DNA of 10,411 nt from assembly GCA_946478975.1 (NCBI GenBank), contig CAMLEO010000259.1, forward strand, positions 1 through 10,411, written 5' to 3'. The notes under the pieces were generated by a model. That model made no database searches, was not told where the DNA came from, and saw only the letters and a program-made list of their open reading frames with translations. Made by a program: the position numbers and the translations under genes. Positions 1-7,362 of the stretch are shown here, in pieces. How positions within the stretch are numbered: the first letter of the stretch is position 1; each line of letters opens with the position of its first letter. Source of the DNA: an uncultured Steroidobacter sp. GTDB taxonomy: Bacteria; Pseudomonadota; Gammaproteobacteria; Steroidobacterales; Steroidobacteraceae.

Positions 1-933
1 GGGCACGTAAATGTGCGTGGCGTCGGCTGCCATCGCCACCGTCTGCGGCGATATGAAATCACCCTGATCCAACCGTTCGAGCTGATCTGCATCCGTCTGC
101 AACCGATACAGTCCACCGTGCTCGCCGTCCGTGACGATCAGGTCGCCGTTCGACATCAGCGCCATATCGCCAAGTGCGCTCGGGCGCGGCGCCTCGATCC
201 TACGAATCAGCTTGCCGGTATTCAGGTCGTAGCACACCACCGCCGAGCGGCCACGGTCCGACTCCGGCACGGACGCAAAACCTTCCATCGCGACTTCGGT
301 CGCCCACAGCACGTTGCGGCTGGTCTCGATTTTCAACGCCAGCACCGGCCAGTCGTCGGGCGCCTTGGCGAATTCGGTGAGCGTGCCATCCGCCGTGACC
401 GCGACGATTCGATGCTGCAAAACGCTGGAGATCAGGAATCGCTGCGCGCGCGAATCGAAATCGATGTCCTCCGGCAGGAGCCCCGGATCCTGAATGTGAA
501 AAGCAACCGTCGAGCGCGACACAACCTTTCGATTGGCGAGCATGGACGTGCGTACGGTCGCGAATTCCTTGCGCTGTCGCAGAGCTTCGAAGTCGGGCAG
601 TTTGTCGATTGCCTCGGAAGACTGTCCCATGCGGACGTAGGTCGTCAGCTCATCCAGCGCGGCAGTGATGTCATCAACATGAATCTCGGCACGGGCCAGT
701 TCGAGTCGCGACTGCGGCGAGCCATTGAGCAGTTCCTTGATCTGTTCGGCCGCGATCCGATAGGCAGCCCAGTCGCTGCGCTTACGAGAGTCGCGCAAAG
801 CTGCTTGGGCCCGATTGAGGCGCTCGATGGCGGTGGCCGTGGCCGCCTGTTCGGCGCTCAGTGCAGGGGGTGCCGATTGGAAGAACAGCAGAACGCAGCT
901 CGCCATGTGGACCGTGACACGTGACCGAATCAT
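1..933 (-). CDS. Secreted beta-propeller (SMP-30/NHL-like) protein, 3' end outside window
   Basis: Reading leftward from the ATG at 933 gives an open frame of 311 codons that leaves the window without a stop. Residues 1-27 look like a Sec signal peptide, with a hydrophobic core (ASCVLLFF) and an ALSA cleavage site before Glu28. Residues about 33-130 are helical and TPR-like (AAYRIAAEQIKELLN, SRLELARAEIHVDDITAALD). From about residue 150 there are repeated beta-propeller blades typical of SMP-30/gluconolactonase or NHL proteins (PEDIDFD, FLISSVLQHRIVAV, LGDMALMSNGDLIVTDG, SPQTVAMAAD). The start is supported by a 4-bp ATGA overlap with the stop of the upstream glycosyltransferase gene, which implies translational coupling. 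I infer a periplasmic or exported protein; substrate and enzymatic activity cannot be told. The long open frame on the opposite strand lacks any recognisable domain. Confidence 0.72.
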   Translation of the reverse strand, partial: MIRSRVTVHMASCVLLFFQSAPPALSAEQAATATAIERLNRAQAALRDSRKRSDWAAYRIAAEQIKELLNGSPQSRLELARAEIHVDDITAALDELTTYVRMGQSSEAIDKLPDFEALRQRKEFATVRTSMLANRKVVSRSTVAFHIQDPGLLPEDIDFDSRAQRFLISSVLQHRIVAVTADGTLTEFAKAPDDWPVLALKIETSRNVLWATEVAMEGFASVPESDRGRSAVVCYDLNTGKLIRRIEAPRPSALGDMALMSNGDLIVTDGEHGGLYRLQTDADQLERLDQGDFISPQTVAMAADATHIYVP

Positions 934-2672
934 CCGGGCTGCCTCCCGCTGCCAACGATGATTTGTTCGCTGAGCGCCTGCTGATATTCCTCTTCACCGA
1001 TCGCATTCACCGACCGCAGCTTCGCCAGCAAGTCGTCGATCAGCGAGCGCAGACCGGGCCCCGGCGTGCCGCGCGCGAATGAACGCTGGTATTTGATCGG
1101 CCCTGGGATCATCGCGACCAGGAAGGCCATCTGCGCCGGCGTCAGTGCCTGGGGTTCGCGACCGAAATAGTGGCGGGCCGCCGGCCGCAGGCCGCGCAGG
1201 TCCGGCCCCCATTCGATGATGTTCAGGTAGATCTCGAGAATACGATCCTTGCCGAGCGCCGACTCCAGCAGGAACGTAATCGCCAGTTCCTGCAGCTTGC
1301 GTCCGACCTGCTTGTCACGCGACAGGAACAGGTTCTTGGCCAACTGCTGGGAAATTGTCGACGCGCCGCGCGCCGCGCCCCCGCGCGACCAGTTGGTGAG
1401 CAGCGCGGAGGGGAGTTCGCGAAGGTCGATACCACGATGCCCGTAGAAGCCCGCGTCTTCTGAAAGCAGCAGAGTGCGCACGAACAGCGGCGGAACGTCG
1501 CGCAGGGCGATGAAGTCGGGGGAGGAGAGCGAAACATCGACGGGGCGGTGCGGGCCGGGTCCGTCGGTGGAGCGGTAAACGAAGTCGCCGCGCAGTCGCG
1601 AGATCGCCGGCGGCATCGGGCGTGGCGGACTGAAGTTGATCTTCTGGCTCACCGCGAGAGCGGCAGGCTCTGCCACACGTCCGCGTACACGCACTTCTAT
1701 CGTGGCCGATCCAAGATCAGGGCTGCCGCCGGGCGCCATGCCCAAGCTTTCGGGCACCGCGAGGCCGGCTGCGCTCAGCAGTCGCCCGAACTCCAGCTGC
1801 CGCACGCCGAGTGCGACATCGACACTCGGATCGGTATCGAGGGCGCGCAGTGTGATCGAGCCCGACAGGTCCGCACCGGCCAACGTCCCGTGGACCTCGG
1901 GGATTTCGATCGTGCTCTCGGCGCGCTGCCAGGCGCCGTCGAATCGCAGGGTCACGTCGGTCGGCTCGCCGAGCTGTGGTTGGTCGCCGGCGTTATCCGC
2001 CAGCGCTCCCAAGCGCGCACCGCGCGTGCCGATGTCGACGTGGAAACGGAGCGCATCGGTGCTCGTCCGAAGATCCACGCGTCCGTCCGCGATACCACCA
2101 TCCAGGAGCGGGGTGCCTTCGCGCCGCACGTCGAGCAGACGGCCGATGTCGAGCCCACGTGCCTCGACGTTCCATCCATGGCCCATCGAATCCGTTATTT
2201 GGCGAATCGACAGGCCGGCCTGTGGCTCCACCAGCGTGAGTTGCAGATCCTCGCGGCGAAGGCCGGCCACATCCCAGGCAGTGGCTGGCGAGCTGATGCT
2301 GATGCCTGCCGGGCCCACGAGATTGGCGGCACGAACTGCGAGTCGCAGGCGGCCGGGATACGTGGCTGCGATCCTGTCGGCATGCAGTCGAGCTCCATGG
2401 CCGAGGTCGAGATCGAAGCCCTCCAGTCGCACCAGCGGCCAGACGCCGACGCGTACCGCCCCGATTCGGGCAACCATGCCATGGCGGACCGCTGCGGACT
2501 CGATCCGCTCACGGACCGCGCGCTCGATCATGGGTTTCACCAACACCGCGGCCAGGCTTGCGACCAGCGCCGCGGCGATCGCTCCTCCGAGCCACCACCG
2601 TCGTCCGTGAATTCGAAACGTAACCATCGACGCAGGATGCCACAGCCGGACCGCGCACCGGCATCGGCTCAC
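930..2672 (-). CDS. Membrane-anchored peptidoglycan glycosyltransferase (GT51) with long AsmA-like N-terminal region
   Basis: The protein has 580 residues from a GTG that overlaps the preceding dehydrogenase stop (GTGA). A second plausible start is the ATG at 2627, which would place the Arg-rich stretch and the single membrane helix (about 28-46) right at the N-terminus. Neither start has a clear ribosome binding site. The C-terminal 190 residues carry all GT51 motifs: SEDAGFYGHRGID with catalytic Glu405, GASTISQQLAKN (436-447), RKLQE with Glu462, KDRILEIYLN (475-484) and AARHYFG (498-504). Family knowledge: these enzymes polymerise lipid II into glycan strands on the periplasmic face. No transpeptidase domain follows, so it is monofunctional. 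MtgA proteins are usually near 240 residues; here about 340 extra residues (50-390) resemble AsmA-type beta-rich segments (VRLEGFDLDLGHGARLHADRI). The role of that region is unknown. Confidence 0.88.
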   Translation of the reverse strand: MSRCRCAVRLWHPASMVTFRIHGRRWWLGGAIAAALVASLAAVLVKPMIERAVRERIESAAVRHGMVARIGAVRVGVWPLVRLEGFDLDLGHGARLHADRIAATYPGRLRLAVRAANLVGPAGISISSPATAWDVAGLRREDLQLTLVEPQAGLSIRQITDSMGHGWNVEARGLDIGRLLDVRREGTPLLDGGIADGRVDLRTSTDALRFHVDIGTRGARLGALADNAGDQPQLGEPTDVTLRFDGAWQRAESTIEIPEVHGTLAGADLSGSITLRALDTDPSVDVALGVRQLEFGRLLSAAGLAVPESLGMAPGGSPDLGSATIEVRVRGRVAEPAALAVSQKINFSPPRPMPPAISRLRGDFVYRSTDGPGPHRPVDVSLSSPDFIALRDVPPLFVRTLLLSEDAGFYGHRGIDLRELPSALLTNWSRGGAARGASTISQQLAKNLFLSRDKQVGRKLQELAITFLLESALGKDRILEIYLNIIEWGPDLRGLRPAARHYFGREPQALTPAQMAFLVAMIPGPIKYQRSFARGTPGPGLRSLIDDLLAKLRSVNAIGEEEYQQALSEQIIVGSGRQPG

Positions 2673-3412
2673 GCCTGTTGCGTCGGATACAGCGTAAGGA
2701 TGTTGACGTTTACTCTTTGCGGTTGGGTGACTGCATAGAGGATTGCGGCGGCGACGTCTTCGCTCTCGAGTTGCTCCATGTTGCCCAGCCGCTGGGCGAC
2801 AGATTCGCGGACGTCCGGCCGCATTTGCGATGTGAACTCGGTTTTCACGGCGCCGGGCTCAACGACCGTCACGCGAATGCCGTCCTTGCCGATCTCACGA
2901 CGCAGGGATTCCGCAATGGCGCTCGCTGCGTGCTTGGTGCCGGAGTAGACCACCGACGGATGGATGTACCGACCGGTGCCGGATGACACGATCACGATAT
3001 GGCCGACGCCCTGTTGTTTCATGATCGGCACGGCAGCGTGGGTCGGATAAAGCATGCCGAGGATATTGACGTCCACCATCTGGCGGTACTCGGCAGTGGT
3101 CGTGTTCTGAAACGGCGCGGCGACGCCGATGCCGGCGACGTTCAGAAGCATGTCGAGCCGGCCGAAGGTTTGCACGACGTGCCTGATCATCTGCGTCGCC
3201 TGGGCTTCCTCCGTGAGGTCCGTTTGGATGACCAAGGCCTCGCCACCCGCCCGGGCGATACGTTCTGCCAACGCTTCGAGGCGCGGTAACCGTCGAGCAG
3301 CTATTGCTACACGCGCACCTTCCGCCGCCAGAGCATACGCCGTGGCTTCGCCGATGCCGGACGATGCTCCGGCAACCAGCGCCACCTTGCCGATCAGTTT
3401 GCCTGTGTTCAC
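2669..3412 (-). CDS. Classical short-chain dehydrogenase/reductase (SDR), NAD(P)-dependent
   Basis: The frame is open from a GTG at 3430, but I prefer the GTG at 3412 (247 residues), which follows GGCGAGGA at a short spacing. Numbered from 3412: cofactor motif GASSGIG at 15-21, an NNAG-like NVAG at 91-94, Ser143/144 in IVSSG, and the catalytic Tyr156/Lys160 pair in YSGTK. These place it firmly in the classical SDR family of cytosolic oxidoreductases. The Ala-Arg-Arg after the second strand (AIAARRLPRL) suggests a preference for NADP, as in YdfG-like enzymes, but substrate cannot be predicted. The fold looks complete, including VEPGAVKTEF after the active site. It is the first gene of a three-gene overlapping unit with the glycosyltransferase and the beta-propeller protein; no metabolic link between them is obvious. 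Confidence 0.9.
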   Translation of the reverse strand: MNTGKLIGKVALVAGASSGIGEATAYALAAEGARVAIAARRLPRLEALAERIARAGGEALVIQTDLTEEAQATQMIRHVVQTFGRLDMLLNVAGIGVAAPFQNTTTAEYRQMVDVNILGMLYPTHAAVPIMKQQGVGHIVIVSSGTGRYIHPSVVYSGTKHAASAIAESLRREIGKDGIRVTVVEPGAVKTEFTSQMRPDVRESVAQRLGNMEQLESEDVAAAILYAVTQPQRVNVNILTLYPTQQA

Positions 3413-3422
3413 GGTGTCCTCG

Positions 3423-3454
3423 CCGATCACGATCGGAACGAGTCAAACGAGTCA
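3423..3454 (-). promoter_or_regulatory. Palindrome plus tandem 9-bp repeat upstream of the dehydrogenase gene
   Basis: CCGATC-AC-GATCGG (3423-3436) is a perfect palindrome with 6-bp arms, followed directly by two perfect tandem copies of AACGAGTCA (3437-3445 and 3446-3454). They lie 11-42 bp upstream of the preferred dehydrogenase start and on the far side of the divergent aldolase gene. The arrangement looks like an operator for a regulator of the divergent pair, but no known consensus is recognised. No convincing sigma-70 promoter was found in the rest of this intergenic region. Confidence 0.35.
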
Positions 3455-3589
3455 TGAGAAGGGAAGTTCCTCTTGCCGTGGAGCGCGTCACCTATACAGA
3501 TTTTCGCAACTCCATTCGTACTGTGTCTGTGCGTGCTCGCTGCTGACCGGTAACTTTGCGACTTCAAACGGGACAGCGAAGGATCGTTC

Positions 3590-4477
3590 ATGGCGTTATT
3601 TCGCGGCCTTTCGGCGTTTCCAATCACTCCGGCCGACGAGCACGGTGTCGTTAATGTAGAGGGCGTGGCGCGCCTGACGGGTCGGCTCGCGGACGCCGGC
3701 GTGGACTCGATCGGCTTGCTGGGCAGCACCGGCACATACGCCTATCTCACGAGGACGCAGCGCAGTCGCGCGATCGGCGCGGCGGTGAAATCTGTCGGTG
3801 GAAAAGTGCCGTTGATCGTCGGCGTAGGCGCCCTGCGAACTGACGATGCGCAAAACCTGGCGCGAGATGCCGAAGCTGAAGGTGCGGACGCTCTGCTGCT
3901 CGCGCCGGTGTCTTACACGCCTTTGACCGAGGAAGAGGTCTTTCAACACTTCGCCGCGGTCGCCGGCACGACTGCGTTGCCTTTGTGCATTTATAACAAT
4001 CCGACCACCACGCGTTTCACGTTCAGTCCCGCGTTGCTTGGGCGGCTTGCCGATGTTCCCAACATCGCAGCGGTCAAAATGCCTCTGCCTGCTGCAAAGA
4101 CCTTAGCGGCGGAGATGGCCGAGCTGCGATCTGGACGTGCCGGCAAGCTGGCGATCGGCTACAGCGGGGACTGGGGCTGCGCCGATGCTCTCGTGGCCGG
4201 TGCGGACGCCTGGTATAGCGTCGTCGCCGGCTTCCTGCCTCACATCGCCATCCAGATCGTCGAGGCTGCTCGAGCCGGAGACCCAGAGGAGGTCGCCAGG
4301 TTGAACGCCCGGCTGCAACCATTGTGGGATCTGTTTCGTGCGCATGGCGGCCTGCGTGTTGCCTATGCCGCCTGTGCGGAGCTCGGCCTGGCGCAGGCGG
4401 AACCTCCCAGGCCGTTGTTACCTCTGGCTCAGGACGTGCGTCTGCGCGTAAGAGATGCTATCGAACATCTCGCGTAG
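3590..4477 (+). CDS. DapA-superfamily class I aldolase/lyase, probably not dihydrodipicolinate synthase
   Basis: The protein has 295 residues, the usual length for the DHDPS/N-acetylneuraminate lyase family. The start is supported by GAAGGA six bases before the ATG. The Schiff-base lysine is Lys163 (AAVKMP) and the proton-relay tyrosine is Tyr135 (IYNNP), matching E. coli DapA Lys161 and Tyr133. The pyruvate-binding GTTGE loop reads GSTGT at 45-49, so Ser replaces the first Thr and the Glu is lost. The segment after Tyr135 reads NNPTTTRF, so the position of DapA Arg138, which binds the aspartate-semialdehyde carboxylate, is Thr140. I infer a TIM-barrel aldolase or dehydratase acting on a 2-keto acid adduct, such as a sugar-acid or hydroxyproline-type pathway, with unknown substrate. 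It diverges from the dehydrogenase operon and ends 6 bp before the convergent transporter ATPase gene. Confidence 0.87.
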   Translation: MALFRGLSAFPITPADEHGVVNVEGVARLTGRLADAGVDSIGLLGSTGTYAYLTRTQRSRAIGAAVKSVGGKVPLIVGVGALRTDDAQNLARDAEAEGADALLLAPVSYTPLTEEEVFQHFAAVAGTTALPLCIYNNPTTTRFTFSPALLGRLADVPNIAAVKMPLPAAKTLAAEMAELRSGRAGKLAIGYSGDWGCADALVAGADAWYSVVAGFLPHIAIQIVEAARAGDPEEVARLNARLQPLWDLFRAHGGLRVAYAACAELGLAQAEPPRPLLPLAQDVRLRVRDAIEHLA

Positions 4478-4483
4478 ATAAAC

Positions 4484-5230
4484 CTACGCTCGAAGTCGTT
4501 CGCGTTCCGTATGTTTCTTCAAGCGCAGGTCATACGTGATCTTTGCGCCGTAGCGTTCGGGCGCATGCGGGTCATTGCGCACCTTGTCGAACACCAGCAG
4601 CCGCGTGCCGAGCTGAAAGCTCTCCTTGATGTCGTGCGTGATCATGAAGATCGTCATCTCGTTCGCCGCCCACAGCTCCAGGATGAGCTGGTGCAGGTCG
4701 AGGGTGATGCCGGGATCGAGCGCGCCGAAAGGCTCATCGAGCAGCAGGATCTTGGGCTTCTTGATCACGGACTGCGCGATCGACAATCGTTGCTGCATGC
4801 CTCCGGAGAGCTGTGCCGGATATTTATCGCGCGCCGCCGCCAGGCCAATCGATTCGAGCAGCCGATTCGCGCGTTCGACAGCATGCCGCCGGCTGGTGCC
4901 GAACAGCTTCCCGAGCAGGCGCGAGCGCTCGAATTCCAGGCCGAGCAAAACGTTTTCCAGCACCGTCAAGTGCGGGAATAGGGAATAACGCTGGAACACG
5001 ATGCCGCGATCGGCGTCCGGCTCCGGCACGATCGGCTGGTCGTCGATGAGCAGCTTGCCGCGCGAAGGCGTTTCGATGCCCAGAAGCATTTTAAGAAACG
5101 TCGTCTTGCCGCACCCGGACGCGCCGACGATGGTGACGAACTCGTGCTCCCCGACTTCGAGGTTCACGCTTTCGAGCACGACGTGGTCGTCGTACATCTT
5201 CCAGATCCCGCGAGCGCTGACCCGGGCCAT
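4484..5230 (-). CDS. ABC transporter ATPase (NitT/TauT type), guanidine locus
   Basis: The energising ATPase of the importer is 248 residues long from the ATG at 5230. The frame is open upstream to 5317, but that extension lies inside the permease gene and lacks family similarity. The chosen ATG shares one base with the permease stop (TGATG), a typical coupled start. Walker A is GASGCGKTT (36-44), the Q-loop Gln is at 80, the signature LSGGMQQR is at 141-148, Walker B ILLLDEP is at 161-167 and the H-loop His is at 199. The closest general class is the nitrate/taurine/sulfonate ATPases. In urea-carboxylase-type loci this subunit was named the urea carboxylase-related transporter ATPase. It is the last gene of the minus-strand arm and ends 6 bp from the convergent aldolase stop, with no terminator hairpin in the gap. 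Confidence 0.92.
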   Translation of the reverse strand: MARVSARGIWKMYDDHVVLESVNLEVGEHEFVTIVGASGCGKTTFLKMLLGIETPSRGKLLIDDQPIVPEPDADRGIVFQRYSLFPHLTVLENVLLGLEFERSRLLGKLFGTSRRHAVERANRLLESIGLAAARDKYPAQLSGGMQQRLSIAQSVIKKPKILLLDEPFGALDPGITLDLHQLILELWAANEMTIFMITHDIKESFQLGTRLLVFDKVRNDPHAPERYGAKITYDLRLKKHTERERLRA

Positions 5231-6045
5231 CAGCGCGCCATCTCCGCCCAGGGACACGCTTGCGCGCGAATCCAACGCAGCGTCCAGTCCATCGCGAACG
5301 CAAGCAGGGTGATCCACACGACGTACGGCAGGATCACATCCATCGCCAGATAGCGGCGCACGAGAAAGATGCGATAGCCGAGCCCTTCGGTCGACGCGAT
5401 CGCTTCAGCCGCGATGAGGAACAGCCACGCGGCCCCGAGCGTCAGTCGCAGCGAGTCGAGCAGGCGAGGCCAGATCTGTGGCAGCACGACTCGGAGGATG
5501 AGCTGCCACGTCGACGCGCCGAGCGTCTGGGCTTTGATCAGCTGTTCCGAGGGCAACTCGCCAGCGCGCAGAGCGAGGTCACGCACGATCACCGGCGTCA
5601 CACCGATCAATATCAGCGTGATCTTCGCGACCTCGCCGAGCCCGAGCACGATGAACAGGATCGGCAGCACCGCGAGCGGCGGAATCATCGACAGCGCCGC
5701 GATGAACGGTGCAAGCGTCGCCCGCACCAAAGGAATGACGCCAGTCACGATGCCGAACACCAATCCAATCGCCGCGCTCAGCGCGAGCGCGATGAGCAGC
5801 CGTTCGACACTCGCGATCGTGTCGACCCAAAAGAGCACCGAGCCGCTGCGCGCATCCTCTTCGAACGCATAGCTGCGAATCGTCTCGATGAGCACGGACG
5901 GCGTGGGTAGCAACTTGTCGCCGGCATTCTCGGCCGCGCGAATGTGAGATGCCATCAAATACACGCAGGCCAACAGCACGAACGGCAGCGCACCCAGCAG
6001 CAATGCGCCGCCGCGCCCGGGTCGTCGATTGACGAGGCGGCGCAT
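5230..6045 (-). CDS. ABC transporter permease (NitT/TauT type), guanidine locus
   Basis: This inner-membrane permease has 271 residues. Hydrophobic segments lie at about 13-31, 83-103, 110-133, 140-158, 203-217 and 236-254, giving about six helices. The cytoplasmic EAA-like loop that docks on the ATPase is at 171-189, with Gly176 and the closing Leu-Pro (KAQTLGAS...VVLP). This is the BPD_transp_1 fold seen in nitrate, taurine and sulfonate importers. The ATG lies 9 bp after the stop of the binding-protein gene, without a strong ribosome binding site. The stop shares a base with the ATPase start, so the three genes are probably one transcript. By context it imports guanidine or a related small nitrogen compound; the sequence alone does not reveal the substrate. 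Confidence 0.92.
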   Translation of the reverse strand: MRRLVNRRPGRGGALLLGALPFVLLACVYLMASHIRAAENAGDKLLPTPSVLIETIRSYAFEEDARSGSVLFWVDTIASVERLLIALALSAAIGLVFGIVTGVIPLVRATLAPFIAALSMIPPLAVLPILFIVLGLGEVAKITLILIGVTPVIVRDLALRAGELPSEQLIKAQTLGASTWQLILRVVLPQIWPRLLDSLRLTLGAAWLFLIAAEAIASTEGLGYRIFLVRRYLAMDVILPYVVWITLLAFAMDWTLRWIRAQACPWAEMAR

Positions 6046-6054
6046 GTCAGCGGA

Positions 6055-7134
6055 TCAGAGCTTGCCGTCGACGGCGAGCTTCATGAAGCTCGGATCGAAC
6101 CGCATCTTCGCGTTCTTCGCATCGCCGAGCGTCTTGCCGCCGGGGAAGCTGATGCCGACCACGTCCGCGGACTTCGCGCCCTTGCCGAGCAGGCCGTGGG
6201 TGAAGGAGAACGTGCGCACCAGGTCCATCGTCTTCACCAGGTCCGGGCTGGTCGTGAACGCGTAGGCCTCGGCAGGCTTGGCAAACATTCGGGTCGTGGC
6301 GAGCTGGCTCTTGAAGCCGGGCAGGTCGGTGCCCGAGGCCTTGGCCATCTGGGTGAGTGCAGCGGCGGCCTTCGCATCCGTGCCGAACATCAGCGTCATG
6401 GTTTCGTACCACGCGCCGACCAGCGCCTTGCCCAACTCGGGGCTCGCTTTCAACGTCGCCGAGTTCACCACCATGAGATCGATGATCTCGCCGGGAATCT
6501 GGCTGGAGTCGAACACCGGCGTGACGTTCGGCATCTTCTGTACTTCAGCGAGCTGCGGCTTCCAGGTCACGACGGCGGTGGAGGACGGTGAAGCAAACGC
6601 GCCGACGATGTCCGCGTCCGATGTGTTCACGACCTTGATGTCGCGCTCCGCGAGCCCGACGCTGGTCAGGCCGCGCGCCAGCAAATAGTGCGAGACAGAC
6701 AGCTCGACCAGATTCACCGACTGGCCCTTGATGTCCGCGAGCTTCTTGCCTTTGCCCTTCAGCACCACACCGTCGTTGCCGTTGGAGAAATCGCCGACGA
6801 TGAGCGCGGTGGAATCGACGCCGCCGGCGGACGGAATCGTCAACATATCCATGTTGGTCATCACACAGGCATCGAAGCCGCCGGCCGTGTATTGATTGAT
6901 CGACTCGACGTAATCGTTGATCTGCGTGAGCTTGATTTCGATGCCGTACTTGTCGGCCCACTTTTTCAGGATGCCGCTTTGGTTGGCGTAGTCCCACGGC
7001 ATCCAGCCCACGTAGATGCTCCATGCGACCTTGAATGTTTTCTTGCCGGCGGCGTACGACGGCTGCAGCGCCGAGATCGTGACGAGGGCGAGGAGCAGGG
7101 ATGTTCTGAGGATCTTGTTGAGAGACGCGCGCAT
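6055..7134 (-). CDS. Periplasmic substrate-binding protein of the guanidine-locus ABC transporter
   Basis: The protein has 359 residues. Residues 1-28 form a Sec signal peptide with a positively charged start, a hydrophobic core (TSLLLALVTISAL) and cleavage after SYA. There is no lipobox cysteine, so the protein should be soluble in the periplasm. The body resembles NitT/TauT binding proteins (WSIYVGWMPWDYANQSGILKKWADKYG, YTAGGFDACVMTNMD), and the same family is found in operons with urea-type carboxylases. The start is well supported by GGAGTG five bases before the ATG. The gene is preceded by an 89-nt leader tail, a guanidine-I riboswitch and a sigma-54-like element. That makes guanidine the likely ligand. 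This is inference from regulation and context, not from binding residues. Confidence 0.92.
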   Translation of the reverse strand: MRASLNKILRTSLLLALVTISALQPSYAAGKKTFKVAWSIYVGWMPWDYANQSGILKKWADKYGIEIKLTQINDYVESINQYTAGGFDACVMTNMDMLTIPSAGGVDSTALIVGDFSNGNDGVVLKGKGKKLADIKGQSVNLVELSVSHYLLARGLTSVGLAERDIKVVNTSDADIVGAFASPSSTAVVTWKPQLAEVQKMPNVTPVFDSSQIPGEIIDLMVVNSATLKASPELGKALVGAWYETMTLMFGTDAKAAAALTQMAKASGTDLPGFKSQLATTRMFAKPAEAYAFTTSPDLVKTMDLVRTFSFTHGLLGKGAKSADVVGISFPGGKTLGDAKNAKMRFDPSFMKLAVDGKL

Positions 7135-7223
7135 TCGATCACTCCACTCGATGAGGGCCGTAATCGAGGCGGATGTTGGGCGCGCGCCGGAGACCGGGCG
7201 GGCGCTTCCAGCCGCCTCACCAA

Positions 7224-7326
7224 TCTCCCGGGCTTTTGTCCCGCCGTGTATCCCCCATCGCTCATGGATGGTTGGACTGCCTCTCTCGGACCAGCGCCTC
7301 GCGAGTGCGAAGCCGGAACCCTAGAC
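7224..7326 (-). ncRNA. Guanidine-I riboswitch (ykkC class)
   Basis: Read on the minus strand, the conserved blocks of the class appear in order: UAGGGUUCCGG (7323-7313), CUGGUCCGAGAGAGG (7294-7280), ACACGG (7249-7244) and GGGACAAAAGCCCGGGAGA (7242-7224). These are the most conserved parts of the ykkC aptamer, which binds guanidinium and switches expression on. The aptamer ends 89 nt before the binding-protein ATG, so it should control the transporter arm. The following leader has no stem with a U-run. It does hold complementary segments GAGGCGG (7218-7212) and CCGCCTC (7172-7166) and a clear ribosome binding site (7145-7140), so the expression platform is unresolved. The class is common upstream of guanidine transport and carboxylase genes. 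Confidence 0.95.
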
Positions 7327-7346
7327 GCACATTGCTGGGGCGACGA

Positions 7347-7362
7347 TGCAAAGCGCATGCCG
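7347..7362 (-). promoter_or_regulatory. Sigma-54-type promoter for the transporter arm
   Basis: On the minus strand CGGCATGCGCTTTGCA matches TGGCACGNNNNTTGCW at 10 of 12 informative positions, with GG and GC exactly 10 bases apart as required for -24/-12 promoters. Counting 12 bases from the -12 C puts the transcript start near 7336, ten bases before the guanidine-I aptamer at 7326. This fit to the aptamer boundary supports the call. Sigma-54 dependence would mean an enhancer-binding activator such as NtrC is required; no such gene is in the window. Confidence 0.72.

Noticed and set aside
13..924. Long open frame on the plus strand (303 codons)
   Set aside because: It is antisense to the minus-strand frame with a signal peptide, propeller blades and an ATGA overlap; its own translation is rich in Arg, Gln and His with no domain.
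1548..2738. Open frame of 396 codons on the plus strand
   Set aside because: Antisense to the glycosyltransferase gene; low-complexity composition typical of GC-rich shadow frames.
3493..3498. TATACA as a sigma-70 -10 box for the aldolase
   Set aside because: No acceptable -35 hexamer at 16-18 bp; the nearest TTGCCG is only 14 bp away.
4478..4483. Bidirectional terminator between the convergent aldolase and ATPase genes
   Set aside because: The gap is 6 bp and holds no stem-loop; any terminator would lie inside a coding region and none was seen.
5260..5910. Open frame of 216 codons on the plus strand
   Set aside because: Antisense to the permease gene and dominated by Arg, Asp, Gln and His, without any recognisable motif.
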